64,000 nt of DNA from NCBI RefSeq assembly GCF_039403185.1, contig NZ_CP135047.1, positions 62,001-126,000 on the forward strand. Direction: 5' to 3'. Positions 8,529 to 17,668 of this stretch are shown here, one piece after another; positions within the stretch are counted from its first letter, which is position 1, and each line of letters opens with the position of its first letter. The notes below the pieces were generated by a model that did not search any database, was not told the DNA's origin, and was given only the letters and a program-made list of their open reading frames with translations. Made by a program: the position numbers and the translations under genes. The stretch is from Buchnera aphidicola (Formosaphis micheliae). Its GTDB lineage: Bacteria > Pseudomonadota > Gammaproteobacteria > Enterobacterales > Enterobacteriaceae.

Positions 8529-9529
8529 TGAACAATAGTATTAATGGTATTAAGAAAAGTGCAATTTTATTAATGTTAATAGGTACCGAGAATGCAGTTT
8601 TAATATTAAAAAAAATAAAAATTTCAGAAATTAATAGATTAGTTGAATATATGATAAATTTTGATTGTATTTCCAATACAGAAATTGATTTGGTTTTAAA
8701 AGAATGCGCAGATTTTTTTAGTCCAGTAGTACTAAATATTCAGAATAATTATCATGATTATATATTTTCTATTCTTCATCAAGTATTTGGAGAAGAGGTT
8801 GCTAATAACTTAATAGAAGATGTTATTGATGAAATGAAAATTCGTTCTGGTATTGATCAATTTAATAATATAGATTGTATTCAATTATTTTCTTTAATTT
8901 GTAATGAACACATTCAAGTCGTTACTGCGATTATGATGCATATGCAAGAACGTCAATTAGTTAAATTATTAACTTTTTTTTCTGAAAAACAACGTTCAGA
9001 AATAATTTTTAGAATGGTTCAATTTAGCGGATTAAAAAAAAGAGGTAAAAAGGAATTATTAAAAATAATCAATGATATACTAAACAATTGCAGAATTTCT
9101 CTTCATAATTTAATGGGTACAAAAAAAATAGTTGATATTATAGATTTAATGCATATTGAAGATAAAAAAACATTAATTAATAATTTATCAAAATTTGATA
9201 CAGATATAACAGAAAATATTTTAGATAAAATTTTTTTATTTGAGAATATTATAGATATAGATGATAAATATATTTTTAGTTTATTACAAGAGATAGATTT
9301 AAATAAAATATGTATAGCTTTAAGAAATACAAATAAGACATTACAAGATAAATTCATTAAAAATATTGAAAAAAAACATGTAAATTATTTACGTCAAGAA
9401 TTGTTAAAAAATACGAATGTATCAGATATGGAAATTAAAAAAGCTAGAAAACATATAGTAAAAATAATTATTCATTTATTGAAGAATGGCATAATTTTTA
9501 TGCGAGAAGGTAAAAGTAATCATGTCTAA
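8525..9529 (+). CDS. fliG: Flagellar motor switch protein FliG
   Basis: C-ring protein that binds FliF through its N-terminal domain and FliM through its middle domain; in motile bacteria its C-terminal domain takes torque from MotA. 334 residues against 331. The N-terminal, middle and C-terminal domains are all recognisable (FLFENIIDIDDKYIFSLLQE is the conserved C-terminal helix). By alignment from memory, the five charged torque residues of E. coli (K264, R281, D288, D289, R297) read R, K, Q, E, S here. It overlaps fliF by ATGA (a second ATG follows at 8528) and fliH by eight bases. Confidence 0.92.
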   Translation: MMNNSINGIKKSAILLMLIGTENAVLILKKIKISEINRLVEYMINFDCISNTEIDLVLKECADFFSPVVLNIQNNYHDYIFSILHQVFGEEVANNLIEDVIDEMKIRSGIDQFNNIDCIQLFSLICNEHIQVVTAIMMHMQERQLVKLLTFFSEKQRSEIIFRMVQFSGLKKRGKKELLKIINDILNNCRISLHNLMGTKKIVDIIDLMHIEDKKTLINNLSKFDTDITENILDKIFLFENIIDIDDKYIFSLLQEIDLNKICIALRNTNKTLQDKFIKNIEKKHVNYLRQELLKNTNVSDMEIKKARKHIVKIIIHLLKNGIIFMREGKSNHV

Positions 9530-10226
9530 TATTACATCTAATAAAATATGGAAAAAATGGTATCCTGACGAGTTAAAATCTGAGTTTAATATTAGCACTG
9601 TTAAACCTATAGTAAATCAAAAAAAAATGTTATATCAACTTAAAAAAAATAAGTCTCAGAGAGATCCTTCTAATAAAAAAGAGATTAATAATCTATCAAA
9701 AAACAAAGATTATAGTATAGCATATAATGAAGGTTTAAAGAAAGGTGAAGAAATAGGTTATAAAATTGGAATAGAACAAATGTTGTCTAATAATAATAAA
9801 AATCATTATAATGAACAAAATAAAATAAATTCTATTTTATCAAATTTTGAATCAGAATTGAATGCCATAGATGATGTTATCGTGCCGAAATTAGTACAAT
9901 TAGTTTTAAAAGTAACAGCAAAAATAATAGGAGAGACACATTTAATTAAGGAATCAATGATATTAAATAAAATTAAAGAAATATTAAAAACGAAATGTAT
10001 AATTTGTGATAAACCGAAATTAATAATTAATCCAAATGATAAAAATTTAGTTGAAAAACATTTTAAAAAAATTTTTAATACATATGGATGGAAGATTATT
10101 TGCAATAAAGATATACATTCGGGTGGATGTAAAATAGAATCAGAAGGTGGCAATGTAGATTCTACTCTGACTACTTATTGGCGTGAGTTATGTAAATTAT
10201 CTTTATTGAATGAGAATTATTCATGA
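9522..10226 (+). CDS. fliH: Flagellar export ATPase regulator FliH
   Basis: FliH dimers bind and restrain the FliI ATPase and tether it to the C ring. 234 residues against 228 in E. coli. The N-terminal WKKWYPDELKSE recalls the tryptophan-containing FliN/FlhA-binding tip of the family. A hydrophilic stretch is followed by a conserved C-terminal half with LVLKVTAKIIGE and the CDIHSGGCKIE-like segment written here as KDIHSGGCKIESEGGNVD. The start lies inside the end of fliG and the stop overlaps fliI by four bases, so it is translated within a coupled operon. Confidence 0.88.
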   Translation: MSNITSNKIWKKWYPDELKSEFNISTVKPIVNQKKMLYQLKKNKSQRDPSNKKEINNLSKNKDYSIAYNEGLKKGEEIGYKIGIEQMLSNNNKNHYNEQNKINSILSNFESELNAIDDVIVPKLVQLVLKVTAKIIGETHLIKESMILNKIKEILKTKCIICDKPKLIINPNDKNLVEKHFKKIFNTYGWKIICNKDIHSGGCKIESEGGNVDSTLTTYWRELCKLSLLNENYS

Positions 10227-11587
10227 ATTCAAGATTAAAAAAATGGATTAAAAAATTAAATGATTTTGAAAAAAAAATACATTTTTTTCCTGAAAATTTT
10301 ATTTTTGGTTATGTAGTGGGTGTAAATGGTAGCATATTAGAAGTAAGTGGATTAAATGTACCTATAGGTTCAATATGTTTTGTAGAAACTATAATTTGTG
10401 GACAAGTTATAGAGATAGATTGTGAGGTTATTAGTTTTAAAAAAAATAAATTATTATTAATTATGTTTGAACAAACGATTGGTATACAACCATATTCAAG
10501 AGTATTTTTAAAGTCATATAATAAAAAAATGATTCATATAGGTAAACCTATGCCTATAGGTGATCAATTATTAGGCAGAGTCATAGATAATTTAGGTCGT
10601 CCTTTAGATGGATTATCTCGCTTAAATTTAGAAGAATATTCATTTTTACAATTTAAAAAAATAAATCCTTTATATCGTCAACCAATTACTGAAGTATTAG
10701 ATACTGGAATTAAATCTATAAATGCATTATTAACTATAGGTAAGGGGCAAAGAATTGGCCTATTTTCTAGTTCAGGATTAGGAAAAAGTGTTTTATTAGG
10801 AATGATAGCCAGATATACTAAAGTTGATATTATTATTGTTGCATTGATAGGAGAACGCGGTAGAGAAATAAATGATTTTATTAACAATATACTTGGAAAG
10901 GAAGGATTATCACGTTCTGTAATTATTGCTGTACCTTCTAATTATTCTGCTATATCGCAGGTGCAAGGTGCACTTTATGCTACATATATTGCCGAATATT
11001 TTCGTAACAAAAAATATCATGTATTATTGATTATGGATTCTTTAACACGTTATGCAATGGCACATAGAGAAATTGCTTTATCTATTGGTGAATTACCAGC
11101 TATAAAAGGTTTTCCCCCATCTGTTTTTTCTAAATTATCGCATTTAGTTGAGCATGCTGGTAATGGACTTAATGATATTGGTTCCATGTCAGCTATTTAT
11201 ACAGTTTTGACAGAGATAAATATAGACAATGATCCAATTTCAGAAGTTACGCGATCTTTTTTAGATGGACATATAGTTTTATCTAAATTATACGCTGATT
11301 CCGGTCATTATCCTGCTATTGATATTGAAACATCAATTAGTCGTTTAACGACCAGTTTAGTAAATTCTACATATTATTTTAAAATACGTGATTTTAAGAG
11401 ATTAATATCTGTTTATCAAAGTAATAAAGAGTTAATTAATATTGGTGCATATGTTGCAGGGAATAATCTAATTTTAGATAAAGCCATTAAACTCTGGTCT
11501 AAAATAGAAAATTTTTTAATTCAAGATATTAATTCTTCTTTCAATTATATTGATTCTTGTCAAGCATTATTAGAAATTTTAGATTAA
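10223..11587 (+). CDS. fliI: Flagellum-specific ATPase FliI
   Basis: ATPase of the flagellar type III export apparatus, related to F1-beta, which helps unfold and deliver substrates at the cytoplasmic face. 454 residues, the family length. The Walker A loop reads SSGLGKS at 183-189, followed by the catalytic GERGRE, with Walker B LLIMDS near residue 268 and TRYAMAHREI after it. All catalytic residues are present, so export energised by ATP should still work. Coupled to fliH by ATGA overlap. Confidence 0.96.
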   Translation: MNSRLKKWIKKLNDFEKKIHFFPENFIFGYVVGVNGSILEVSGLNVPIGSICFVETIICGQVIEIDCEVISFKKNKLLLIMFEQTIGIQPYSRVFLKSYNKKMIHIGKPMPIGDQLLGRVIDNLGRPLDGLSRLNLEEYSFLQFKKINPLYRQPITEVLDTGIKSINALLTIGKGQRIGLFSSSGLGKSVLLGMIARYTKVDIIIVALIGERGREINDFINNILGKEGLSRSVIIAVPSNYSAISQVQGALYATYIAEYFRNKKYHVLLIMDSLTRYAMAHREIALSIGELPAIKGFPPSVFSKLSHLVEHAGNGLNDIGSMSAIYTVLTEINIDNDPISEVTRSFLDGHIVLSKLYADSGHYPAIDIETSISRLTTSLVNSTYYFKIRDFKRLISVYQSNKELINIGAYVAGNNLILDKAIKLWSKIENFLIQDINSSFNYIDSCQALLEILD

Positions 11588-11609
11588 ATTAATCTATATA
11601 GGAAAAAAT

Positions 11610-12067
11610 ATGGTATGGAATAAACGAGTAGTTAATATATTAATATTATTAGAAAAAAAAAAATAGAATGTTTTTTAAAAGATTTGAATACTATTTCTTT
11701 ACAAGAAAAGCGTATATTTGATAAGTTAAATTTATTAAATAGTTATTATATGGATTATAAAAAATTATTAAATCATAATTTGAAATTTGGTATCTTCGGC
11801 AGTAAATTAAAAAATTATGTTAATTTTATTGAAGTGTTATCAATTGGTATAAAAAAACAAAATGAAATATATAAACAATATCAAGAAAAGTTATATTATA
11901 TGCGTTGTAATTGGAAAAAATATAATAGCAAATTAAAAATGTGGCGTATTTTAAAAAAAATGTTGGAACAAAAAATGTTACAGAGAAAATTAGTTTTAGA
12001 ACAAATGTATGTAGATGAATTAACTTGTGTAAAATCATGCATAAATAAAGAGGTGAATAATTTTTGA
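11610..12067 (+). pseudogene. fliJ: fliJ, frame broken at a poly(A) tract, possibly rescued by slippage
   Basis: FliJ is the coiled-coil stalk of the FliI ATPase ring. From the ATG at 11610 the frame reads MVWNKRVVNILILLEKKK and stops at TAG 11664, straight after a run of eleven A (11653-11663). One extra A would continue into IECFLKDLNTIS and on to the stop at 12065, giving 152 residues (E. coli 147). The downstream frame is intact and FliJ-like (KLKMWRILKKML, heptad-rich, ending VNNF). Position in the operon fits exactly. The frame break is seen; rescue by RNA-polymerase slippage is inferred from what is known for poly(A) tracts in Buchnera. Sequencing error is the other explanation. Confidence 0.8.
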
Positions 12068-13252
12068 AAATACACTATTTTAGGAATACACAAGATCGTA
12101 TTACTCAGTACTTAGAAAAAATTCATACACAAAAGAGTACTACTATAATACGTTCATTTAATTTTTTTTTAATAAATATTTACAGATAAATAGAATAAAA
12201 AATAAAAATAATTTTAATTTATTAAAATCTTATAATGTCGTCGATTTATTTTTACAACGTATAAAGAATTTTAATAAATCACTGGTTTTATTAAATACAA
12301 AAAAAATAATATTGTTGCATAAAAAAGAAAAAATAAATATTTTATTTAATAAGTTACATCGAAAAAATTTGATTCTAAATCATAAAAATGGCACTTTGAA
12401 TAATTTAGAGTTATATTCAAATACTATTAATTTCTTTAAGACTATTTTTTTTTTAATTTTTTTGAAAAGTATAAAAACGTATCGTCTTTTATTACAATGA
12501 AATTAATGAAAAATAATGAATCTTGTATTGGAGAAATTATAGATAATTTCAAAGAAGACATAAATAATTTTTTTAGTGTTTTTATGTTGGATAAATATAT
12601 TAATAACATTCGTTATCTATATAACAATGGTGATATTTTTATTTTTGATATTAAAATGAAGGATAATATTTTATTATCATTAATTCATATATCACATCAT
12701 GTAAACTTTAATATGAAAAATTTTTCAGATTTCTTGTTTATTAAAAATAGAATAAGTAATGATGAAAACACAATATATATGAAATTAAGTTCTTATAGTA
12801 ATAAAAATATTTTAATGTGGAAACGATTAGTAGATGTATCGCCTGTAAATAATAATTATAATATAATGTATGATAACGTTTTACATATACTATTGAATCA
12901 AAAATATTTAGGTGAATTATTTTTAACATTAAAAATAAATTTTATAAAAAAAATAGCTAAAATTTATTTAATATCTAAAAACAGTCAAATGTTTACTATT
13001 TTTAAATCATCAATTAATAATTTAAAAGAAATTTTTGATAAAAATCATATTACATTATCAGCATGTTTCGTTAATAATAAAAGTATATATCAAAATATCC
13101 ATATGTTAGAGTTGCAGAATGTGTATTCTAAAATATTATACTCTAGTTTTATTTTTAAAAAACATATTAAAGGGTATTTTTTTAATAAAATAAATTTTAC
13201 CTATGTACACAACAATTTTTTTCCTGCTCATAAAATAGATATATATATTTAA
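12064..13252 (+). pseudogene. fliK: fliK (hook-length control), two frame breaks at poly(T) tracts
   Basis: FliK is the secreted hook-length ruler and export-specificity switch. Three open segments follow one another: 12064-12170 (TTG start overlapping the fliJ stop), 12171-12454, and 12455-13252. The joins are a run of nine T (12162-12170) and a run of ten T (12445-12454); adding one T at each restores one frame of about 396 residues (E. coli 375). The last segment, which also has its own ATG at 12497 overlapping the previous stop, contains the FliK C-terminal domain (LGELFLTLKI, later NLKEIFDKNHITLSACFV). It is either a decaying gene or one rescued by slippage. The C-terminal domain may also be made alone from 12497. 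Confidence 0.7.
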
Positions 13253-13381
13253 TATATAATATAAAATAATTAATAAAAGTATTTATATTATATCTCTATA
13301 ATAATAGAAGTATTATGTCTGATAATATATATCTTTATTCTGTTAATTTGTGAAATTGTTTTTTGATTTAGAGAGTCTCAT

Positions 13382-14362
13382 ATGAAAACTAATATTAATG
13401 TTTTAAATTCTATTGATATTATTAATAAAAAAATAAAAGATGATAAAAATCGATTAGAAATATTTCAAAAAAATTATTTATATCGTTTAGACATAAATAA
13501 ATATTATCATTTAATTAAATTAGATTTAAATTTATTAAATAAGATAAATAGTAGTTTTTTAAAATTTTTTTGTTCAGATATATCTATGTTTTTAAATTTA
13601 GAAAATATTAAGATTACATTATCTAATACTATAATTCAGACATATAGTAAATATATATCTCAATTTAAAAGGCCAATTAGTGTTAATTTAATAGAATTAA
13701 ATTCTAATAAAGATATTTTTCTAATTATTTTTTCAGATAATTTTTTATCTATGATAATAGATAATTTATTTGGGGGAAGTGAATTAAAAAAAATAACAAA
13801 CAATTATAGACATGTTGGTGTTACACCATATGAACGACGAATTATAAAAAAAATAGTAAAAATATTACTTTTAGGATATCAAAAAGCTTATCAAGAAACA
13901 TTTCCTGTTAATATGAAATATATTCAATCACATGTAGAATCAGATTTTCATAAATTATCTTTTGCGAATCATATGTTTATTATTACATCTTTTGATATAA
14001 CTATAGGATATTTTAAAAGTACATTTAATATCTTATTGCCTATATTTACTATTAATGAATTAAAAAAGTTACCATATTACATAGATATTAATAAATCGAA
14101 GATATATAAAGATAAAGAAAAAAATGATTTATTTAATAATGTTAATTATATATATTTAACGTTAATTGCAAAATTAACTAAAATTTGTTTACCGTTAAAT
14201 AAAGTATTAAACTTAAAAATAGGAGATGTTTTACCTATTAATAAACCTAATCATGGTATTGTTTACGTTGATACTGTTCCTATATTTTTAGGAGAATGTA
14301 CTATAGTTGATAATAAGTATGCTTGTTGTATTAGAAGTGTGGTTAAATTAACTCGTAAATAA
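13382..14362 (+). CDS. fliM: Flagellar motor switch protein FliM
   Basis: C-ring protein between FliG and FliN. 326 residues against 334. The middle domain is clear (FSDNFLSMIIDNLFGGSE, the GG motif facing FliG; then TPYERRIIKKIVKILLLGYQKAY), and the C-terminal FliN-like domain has LNLKIGDVLPINKP and VDTVPIFLGE. The N-terminal CheY-binding helix of motile bacteria (LSQ-EIDALL) is not recognisable; the segment reads NVLNSIDIINKK. A 129-bp gap separates it from fliK where E. coli has fliL; no fliL frame is seen. Confidence 0.9.
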   Translation: MKTNINVLNSIDIINKKIKDDKNRLEIFQKNYLYRLDINKYYHLIKLDLNLLNKINSSFLKFFCSDISMFLNLENIKITLSNTIIQTYSKYISQFKRPISVNLIELNSNKDIFLIIFSDNFLSMIIDNLFGGSELKKITNNYRHVGVTPYERRIIKKIVKILLLGYQKAYQETFPVNMKYIQSHVESDFHKLSFANHMFIITSFDITIGYFKSTFNILLPIFTINELKKLPYYIDINKSKIYKDKEKNDLFNNVNYIYLTLIAKLTKICLPLNKVLNLKIGDVLPINKPNHGIVYVDTVPIFLGECTIVDNKYACCIRSVVKLTRK

Positions 14363-14402
14363 TGATTTAAATTAGTAAAATTCAATAGATGGAAATTAAT
14401 AT

Positions 14403-15233
14403 ATGTCTAACAATGAAAAGTTAAAAAATAAAGCAGATATTAAATTAATAAAAGACAATAATGTTAATAATCATATAAGTACTAATGTTAATAATCATAT
14501 AAGTACTAATGTTAATAATAATATAAATACTGATATTAATAATAATATACAGACTAATGTTGATAATGATTTAAATGCTGATGTTAATAATGATTTAAAT
14601 GCTAATGTTAATAATGATGTAAATGCTGATGTTGATAATAATTTAAATGCTGATGTTGATAATAATTTAAATGCTAATGTTAATAATGATTTAAATGCTA
14701 ATGTTAATAATGATTTAAATGCTAATGTTAATAATGATTTAAATGCTGATGTTGATAATAATTTAAATGCTGTTGTTAATAATGATTTAAATGCTAATGT
14801 TGGTAATAATTTAAATGCTGTTGTTAATAATGATTTAAATGCTAATGTTAATAATGATTTAAATGCTGATGTCGGTAATGATATAAATACTGATGTTGAT
14901 AATGATTTAAATGCTGATGTTAATAAAATAAAAAAGTTTGTTAACATAGATAATTCAAGTAGTACCACATTATTAAATGGAATTAATCATATTTTTGATA
15001 TATCCGTTAATGTTACAGTACAATTAGGGAAAGTAAAAATTAAGATAGCAGATTTATTGAATTTGTCTTCTGGATCAATATTAATATTAGATAAATATAT
15101 TGGTGATTCTTTAGATATTTTTGTAAATGATTCATTAATAGCTAAAGGTGAAATAGTAGTAGAAAAAGATAAATATGGAATACGTATTACTAATATTATG
15201 GATTGTTTAAACAATGTAAATTATCAGAGTTAA
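14403..15233 (+). CDS. fliN: Flagellar motor switch protein FliN with a long octapeptide-repeat N terminus
   Basis: FliN forms the base of the C ring and docks FliH/FliI. The C-terminal domain (about residues 190-276) is canonical: VNVTVQLGKVKIKIADLLNLSSGS, then DIFVNDSLIAKGEIVV and DKYGIRITNIM. Before it lie 19 tandem octapeptides (residues 21-172, typically VNNDLNAD or VNNDLNAN), making the protein 276 residues, twice E. coli FliN (137). Val and Leu/Ile recur every four residues in an Asn/Asp background. The reading frame is kept through every repeat. The role of the repeat domain is unknown to me. Confidence 0.93.
   Translation: MSNNEKLKNKADIKLIKDNNVNNHISTNVNNHISTNVNNNINTDINNNIQTNVDNDLNADVNNDLNANVNNDVNADVDNNLNADVDNNLNANVNNDLNANVNNDLNANVNNDLNADVDNNLNAVVNNDLNANVGNNLNAVVNNDLNANVNNDLNADVGNDINTDVDNDLNADVNKIKKFVNIDNSSSTTLLNGINHIFDISVNVTVQLGKVKIKIADLLNLSSGSILILDKYIGDSLDIFVNDSLIAKGEIVVEKDKYGIRITNIMDCLNNVNYQS
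14463..14918 (+). repeat. 19 tandem 24-bp repeats within fliN
   Basis: Nineteen consecutive 24-bp units encode octapeptides on the pattern V-(N/D/G)-N-(D/N)-L-N-A-(N/D/V). The first four units are the most divergent (ISTN, INTD, IQTN endings), and the central ones are near identical, as expected from recent unequal recombination or replication slippage. There are no spacers of the CRISPR kind. Copy number is probably variable between isolates. Confidence 0.95.
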
Positions 15234-15239
15234 TAATTA

Positions 15240-16385
15240 ATGAAAAATGATATCATACAACCTATATCTGTTATATTATCCAATGCAATTTCTAATAAGA
15301 CATTAACTCAAGCTAGTTATTCATTGATACATATAATTCTATTAATTTTGTTTTTAAGTTGGTTAACGAAAAAATTATTTTTAATAAAAAAAATTGAATT
15401 AAATAATTTAATTAAAATTAGATCTAGAATTTCAATTGGTTCGCACGAAAGTATTTTAATAGTAGATGTACCAAACAATATTAGATTAATTGTTGGTGTA
15501 ACAAAAAATAATATTTCTACTCTACATACTTTAACTGATATTAAAAAAAAAAATATTAGTAATAATAAACAATTACATTCAAATGTTATATTACAAAAAA
15601 TAAATTTTAAAAAAAATTTTTTTTTAGTATTAAAAAAAATAAGTTCTTTGCGTATGTATTTATTGTTTTTTTTATGTTTATTTTCGCCTACAGTTTATTC
15701 AGCAACATCATCAGATATTATGGGTAGTACATTGTTACAACAAGTAGGAAAAGAATGGTCATTTTCTATTCAAGCATTGCTGTTTATTAGTGCTTTAACA
15801 TTTTTACCAGCTATATTATTAATGATGACTAGTTTTACGCGAATTATTATCGTATTTGGTTTGGTGAGAAATGCATTAGGGACACCTTATGCTCCTTCTA
15901 ATCAAATTTTAGTAGGATTAGCATTATTTTTAACATTTTTTATTATGTCTCCTATTTGTGATACTATATATAATACAGCTTATTTACCTTTTAGTCGAGA
16001 TGAAATTAGTATGTCAGTGGCAATAGAGAAAGGTATCTGTCCTCTAAAAAAATTTATGATTAATCAAACGCGTGAGTCAGATTTAAAATTATTTTCTACT
16101 TTAGATAAAGCTTCATCTTTTACTAATAAAGATGATATTCCTATGAGGATCGTATTACCATCTTTTGTTACTAGTGAATTAAAAACGGCTTTTCAAATTG
16201 GATGTACTATTTTTATTCCATTTGTGATTATTGATTTAGTTATCGCAAGTGTTTTAATGTCATTAGGTATGATGATGGTACCGCCTTCTTCTATATCGTT
16301 ACCTTTTAAGTTGATGTTGTTTGTTTTAGTAGATGGATGGCAATTACTCATTACTTCTTTAGCTCAAAGTTTTTTTGTTAATTAA
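15240..16385 (+). CDS. fliP: Fused FliO-FliP, flagellar export gate
   Basis: 381 residues against 245 for E. coli FliP. Residues 1-125 resemble FliO: a membrane helix ([20 protein letters not shown]) followed by the small domain with [20 protein letters not shown] and VGVTKNN. From Met139 a signal-peptide-like helix ([19 protein letters not shown]) begins a complete FliP with [34 protein letters not shown] and [25 protein letters not shown] in order. FliP forms the core of the export channel with FliQ and FliR, and FliO assists its assembly. Whether one chain is made, or FliP also starts at 15654, is open. Confidence 0.92.
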   Translation: MKNDIIQPISVILSNAISNKTLTQASYSLIHIILLILFLSWLTKKLFLIKKIELNNLIKIRSRISIGSHESILIVDVPNNIRLIVGVTKNNISTLHTLTDIKKKNISNNKQLHSNVILQKINFKKNFFLVLKKISSLRMYLLFFLCLFSPTVYSATSSDIMGSTLLQQVGKEWSFSIQALLFISALTFLPAILLMMTSFTRIIIVFGLVRNALGTPYAPSNQILVGLALFLTFFIMSPICDTIYNTAYLPFSRDEISMSVAIEKGICPLKKFMINQTRESDLKLFSTLDKASSFTNKDDIPMRIVLPSFVTSELKTAFQIGCTIFIPFVIIDLVIASVLMSLGMMMVPPSSISLPFKLMLFVLVDGWQLLITSLAQSFFVN

Positions 16386-16444
16386 TATATAATATTTTAT
16401 TTAATATTTTTAACATTCACGTTTCATTTATTTTTGAGATTAAT

Positions 16445-16714
16445 ATGACAATCGAATATATAATGACACTTTTTCATGAAGCAATGAAAGTAGGTTTAAT
16501 GATTTCTGCTCCTATATTATTATCTGTTTTATTAACTGGTTTAATAATTAGTGTATTACAAGCTGCTATGCAGGTAAATGAACAAACGTTATCTTTCATT
16601 CCAAAAATTATTTCTGTTTTAGTTACGATTATTATATTAGGTCCATGGATGTTAGGTGTAATGTTAGATTATATAAAAACCATATTTTATAATTTACCTA
16701 TGGTTGTTAACTAA
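16445..16714 (+). CDS. fliQ: Flagellar export protein FliQ
   Basis: Small two-helix membrane protein of the FliPQR export gate. 89 residues, as in E. coli. The two hydrophobic segments (about 16-40 and 51-75) flank the conserved loop QAAMQVNEQTLSFIPKI. Its stop overlaps the fliR start by one base (TAATG), so the two are probably translationally coupled. Confidence 0.96.
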   Translation: MTIEYIMTLFHEAMKVGLMISAPILLSVLLTGLIISVLQAAMQVNEQTLSFIPKIISVLVTIIILGPWMLGVMLDYIKTIFYNLPMVVN

Positions 16715-17493
16715 TGAATATTCTATATAGCTCTAATGTTTCGTTGTTTATTTTATATTTTTTGTTTCCTTTTGCTCGTATATTATCATTTATTGCAACT
16801 GTTCCTTTATTTGAAAATAGATTTATAGGATATAAAATAAAATTTATTTTATCAGTGGTAATAACTTATTTAATTATTCCTTTTATACCAACATTAGAGA
16901 TAATTTCATTATCATATATCAGCATTGTTATATTAATACAACAAATATTAATTGGAACAATGTTGGGATTAACAATACAATGGATTTTATCAATAGGTCA
17001 AATAGCAGGAGAAATAGTAGGATTACAAATGGGTTTATCTTTTTCTACTATATTTGATAGTACTAGCAGAACTAATGTATCTATAATATCTCGTTTTTTT
17101 TATATATTATTTTCTGCATTGTTAATGTCATGTAATATACATATTTGGATAATATTGATATTAGTATATACTTTTTATACAATACCTATTAGTCAAATAA
17201 CATTAAATTCCATTGTATTTATAGATATAGTCAAGTTTTTTAGTATAATTTTTAGTTATGGTATGATGTTAATTTTGCCAATTATGGTAATTTTATTAAT
17301 ATTAAATGGAGTAATGAGTATATTTAATCGCATTGTATCTCAGATTTCTTTTTTTTCAATAGGATTACCTATTACTTTGTTAACTGGTATGTTTATGTTG
17401 TATATGTTGTTAGTTAATTGTGGTCCTTATTTAAAAAATTTATCACAGTTCTTAATGTTATTTTTTATGACTATCTTGAGTACATTAAAATAA
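16714..17493 (+). CDS. fliR: Flagellar export protein FliR
   Basis: Multi-spanning membrane protein that completes the FliP5Q4R1 gate. 259 residues (E. coli 261), strongly hydrophobic, with family landmarks FPFARILSFIATVPLFENR near the start, GEIVGLQMGLSFSTIFD in the middle and NGVMSIFNRIVSQISFFSIGLP toward the end. It is the last gene of the plus-strand flagellar cluster; flhB and flhA are not in this window. Confidence 0.94.
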   Translation: MNILYSSNVSLFILYFLFPFARILSFIATVPLFENRFIGYKIKFILSVVITYLIIPFIPTLEIISLSYISIVILIQQILIGTMLGLTIQWILSIGQIAGEIVGLQMGLSFSTIFDSTSRTNVSIISRFFYILFSALLMSCNIHIWIILILVYTFYTIPISQITLNSIVFIDIVKFFSIIFSYGMMLILPIMVILLILNGVMSIFNRIVSQISFFSIGLPITLLTGMFMLYMLLVNCGPYLKNLSQFLMLFFMTILSTLK

Positions 17494-17584
17494 ATAATAT
17501 AACATTATTAATTTGAATTTTTTAAAAGTTTATTTTTTTAATTACTTATTTTTTATATAATTTATGTTAATGTTATTTCAATAA

Positions 17585-17632
17585 TAAAGAACAGACCTTA
17601 ATTAACTAATTAATTAGAGTCTGGTCTTCTTA
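17585..17632. terminator. Bidirectional terminator between fliR and rpmG
   Basis: AGACC at 17593-17597 pairs with GGTCT at 17623-17627, and the stem extends as AAGA with TCTT across a small bulge. The inner part is a self-complementary TTAATTAA-type sequence. It sits between the converging fliR and rpmG genes. The loop is long, so the exact fold is uncertain. Confidence 0.6.
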
Positions 17633-17668
17633 TTAAGTATTTTAAAGTAATAATTAATTGTTAGGTAA

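Noticed and set aside
13316..13354. Twelve-codon frame before fliM considered as a remnant of fliL
   Set aside because: Too short and without recognisable FliL sequence or a membrane segment.
14463..14918. Regularly repeated 24-bp units considered as a CRISPR array
   Set aside because: Units are contiguous with no unique spacers, lie inside a coding frame, and no cas gene is present.
14495..14968. Long antisense open frame of 157 codons opposite the fliN repeat, itself repetitive (LLTLAFKS units)
   Set aside because: It is the mirror of the 24-bp repeat: a unit length divisible by three keeps the complementary frame open automatically. No ribosome binding site or homology supports it.
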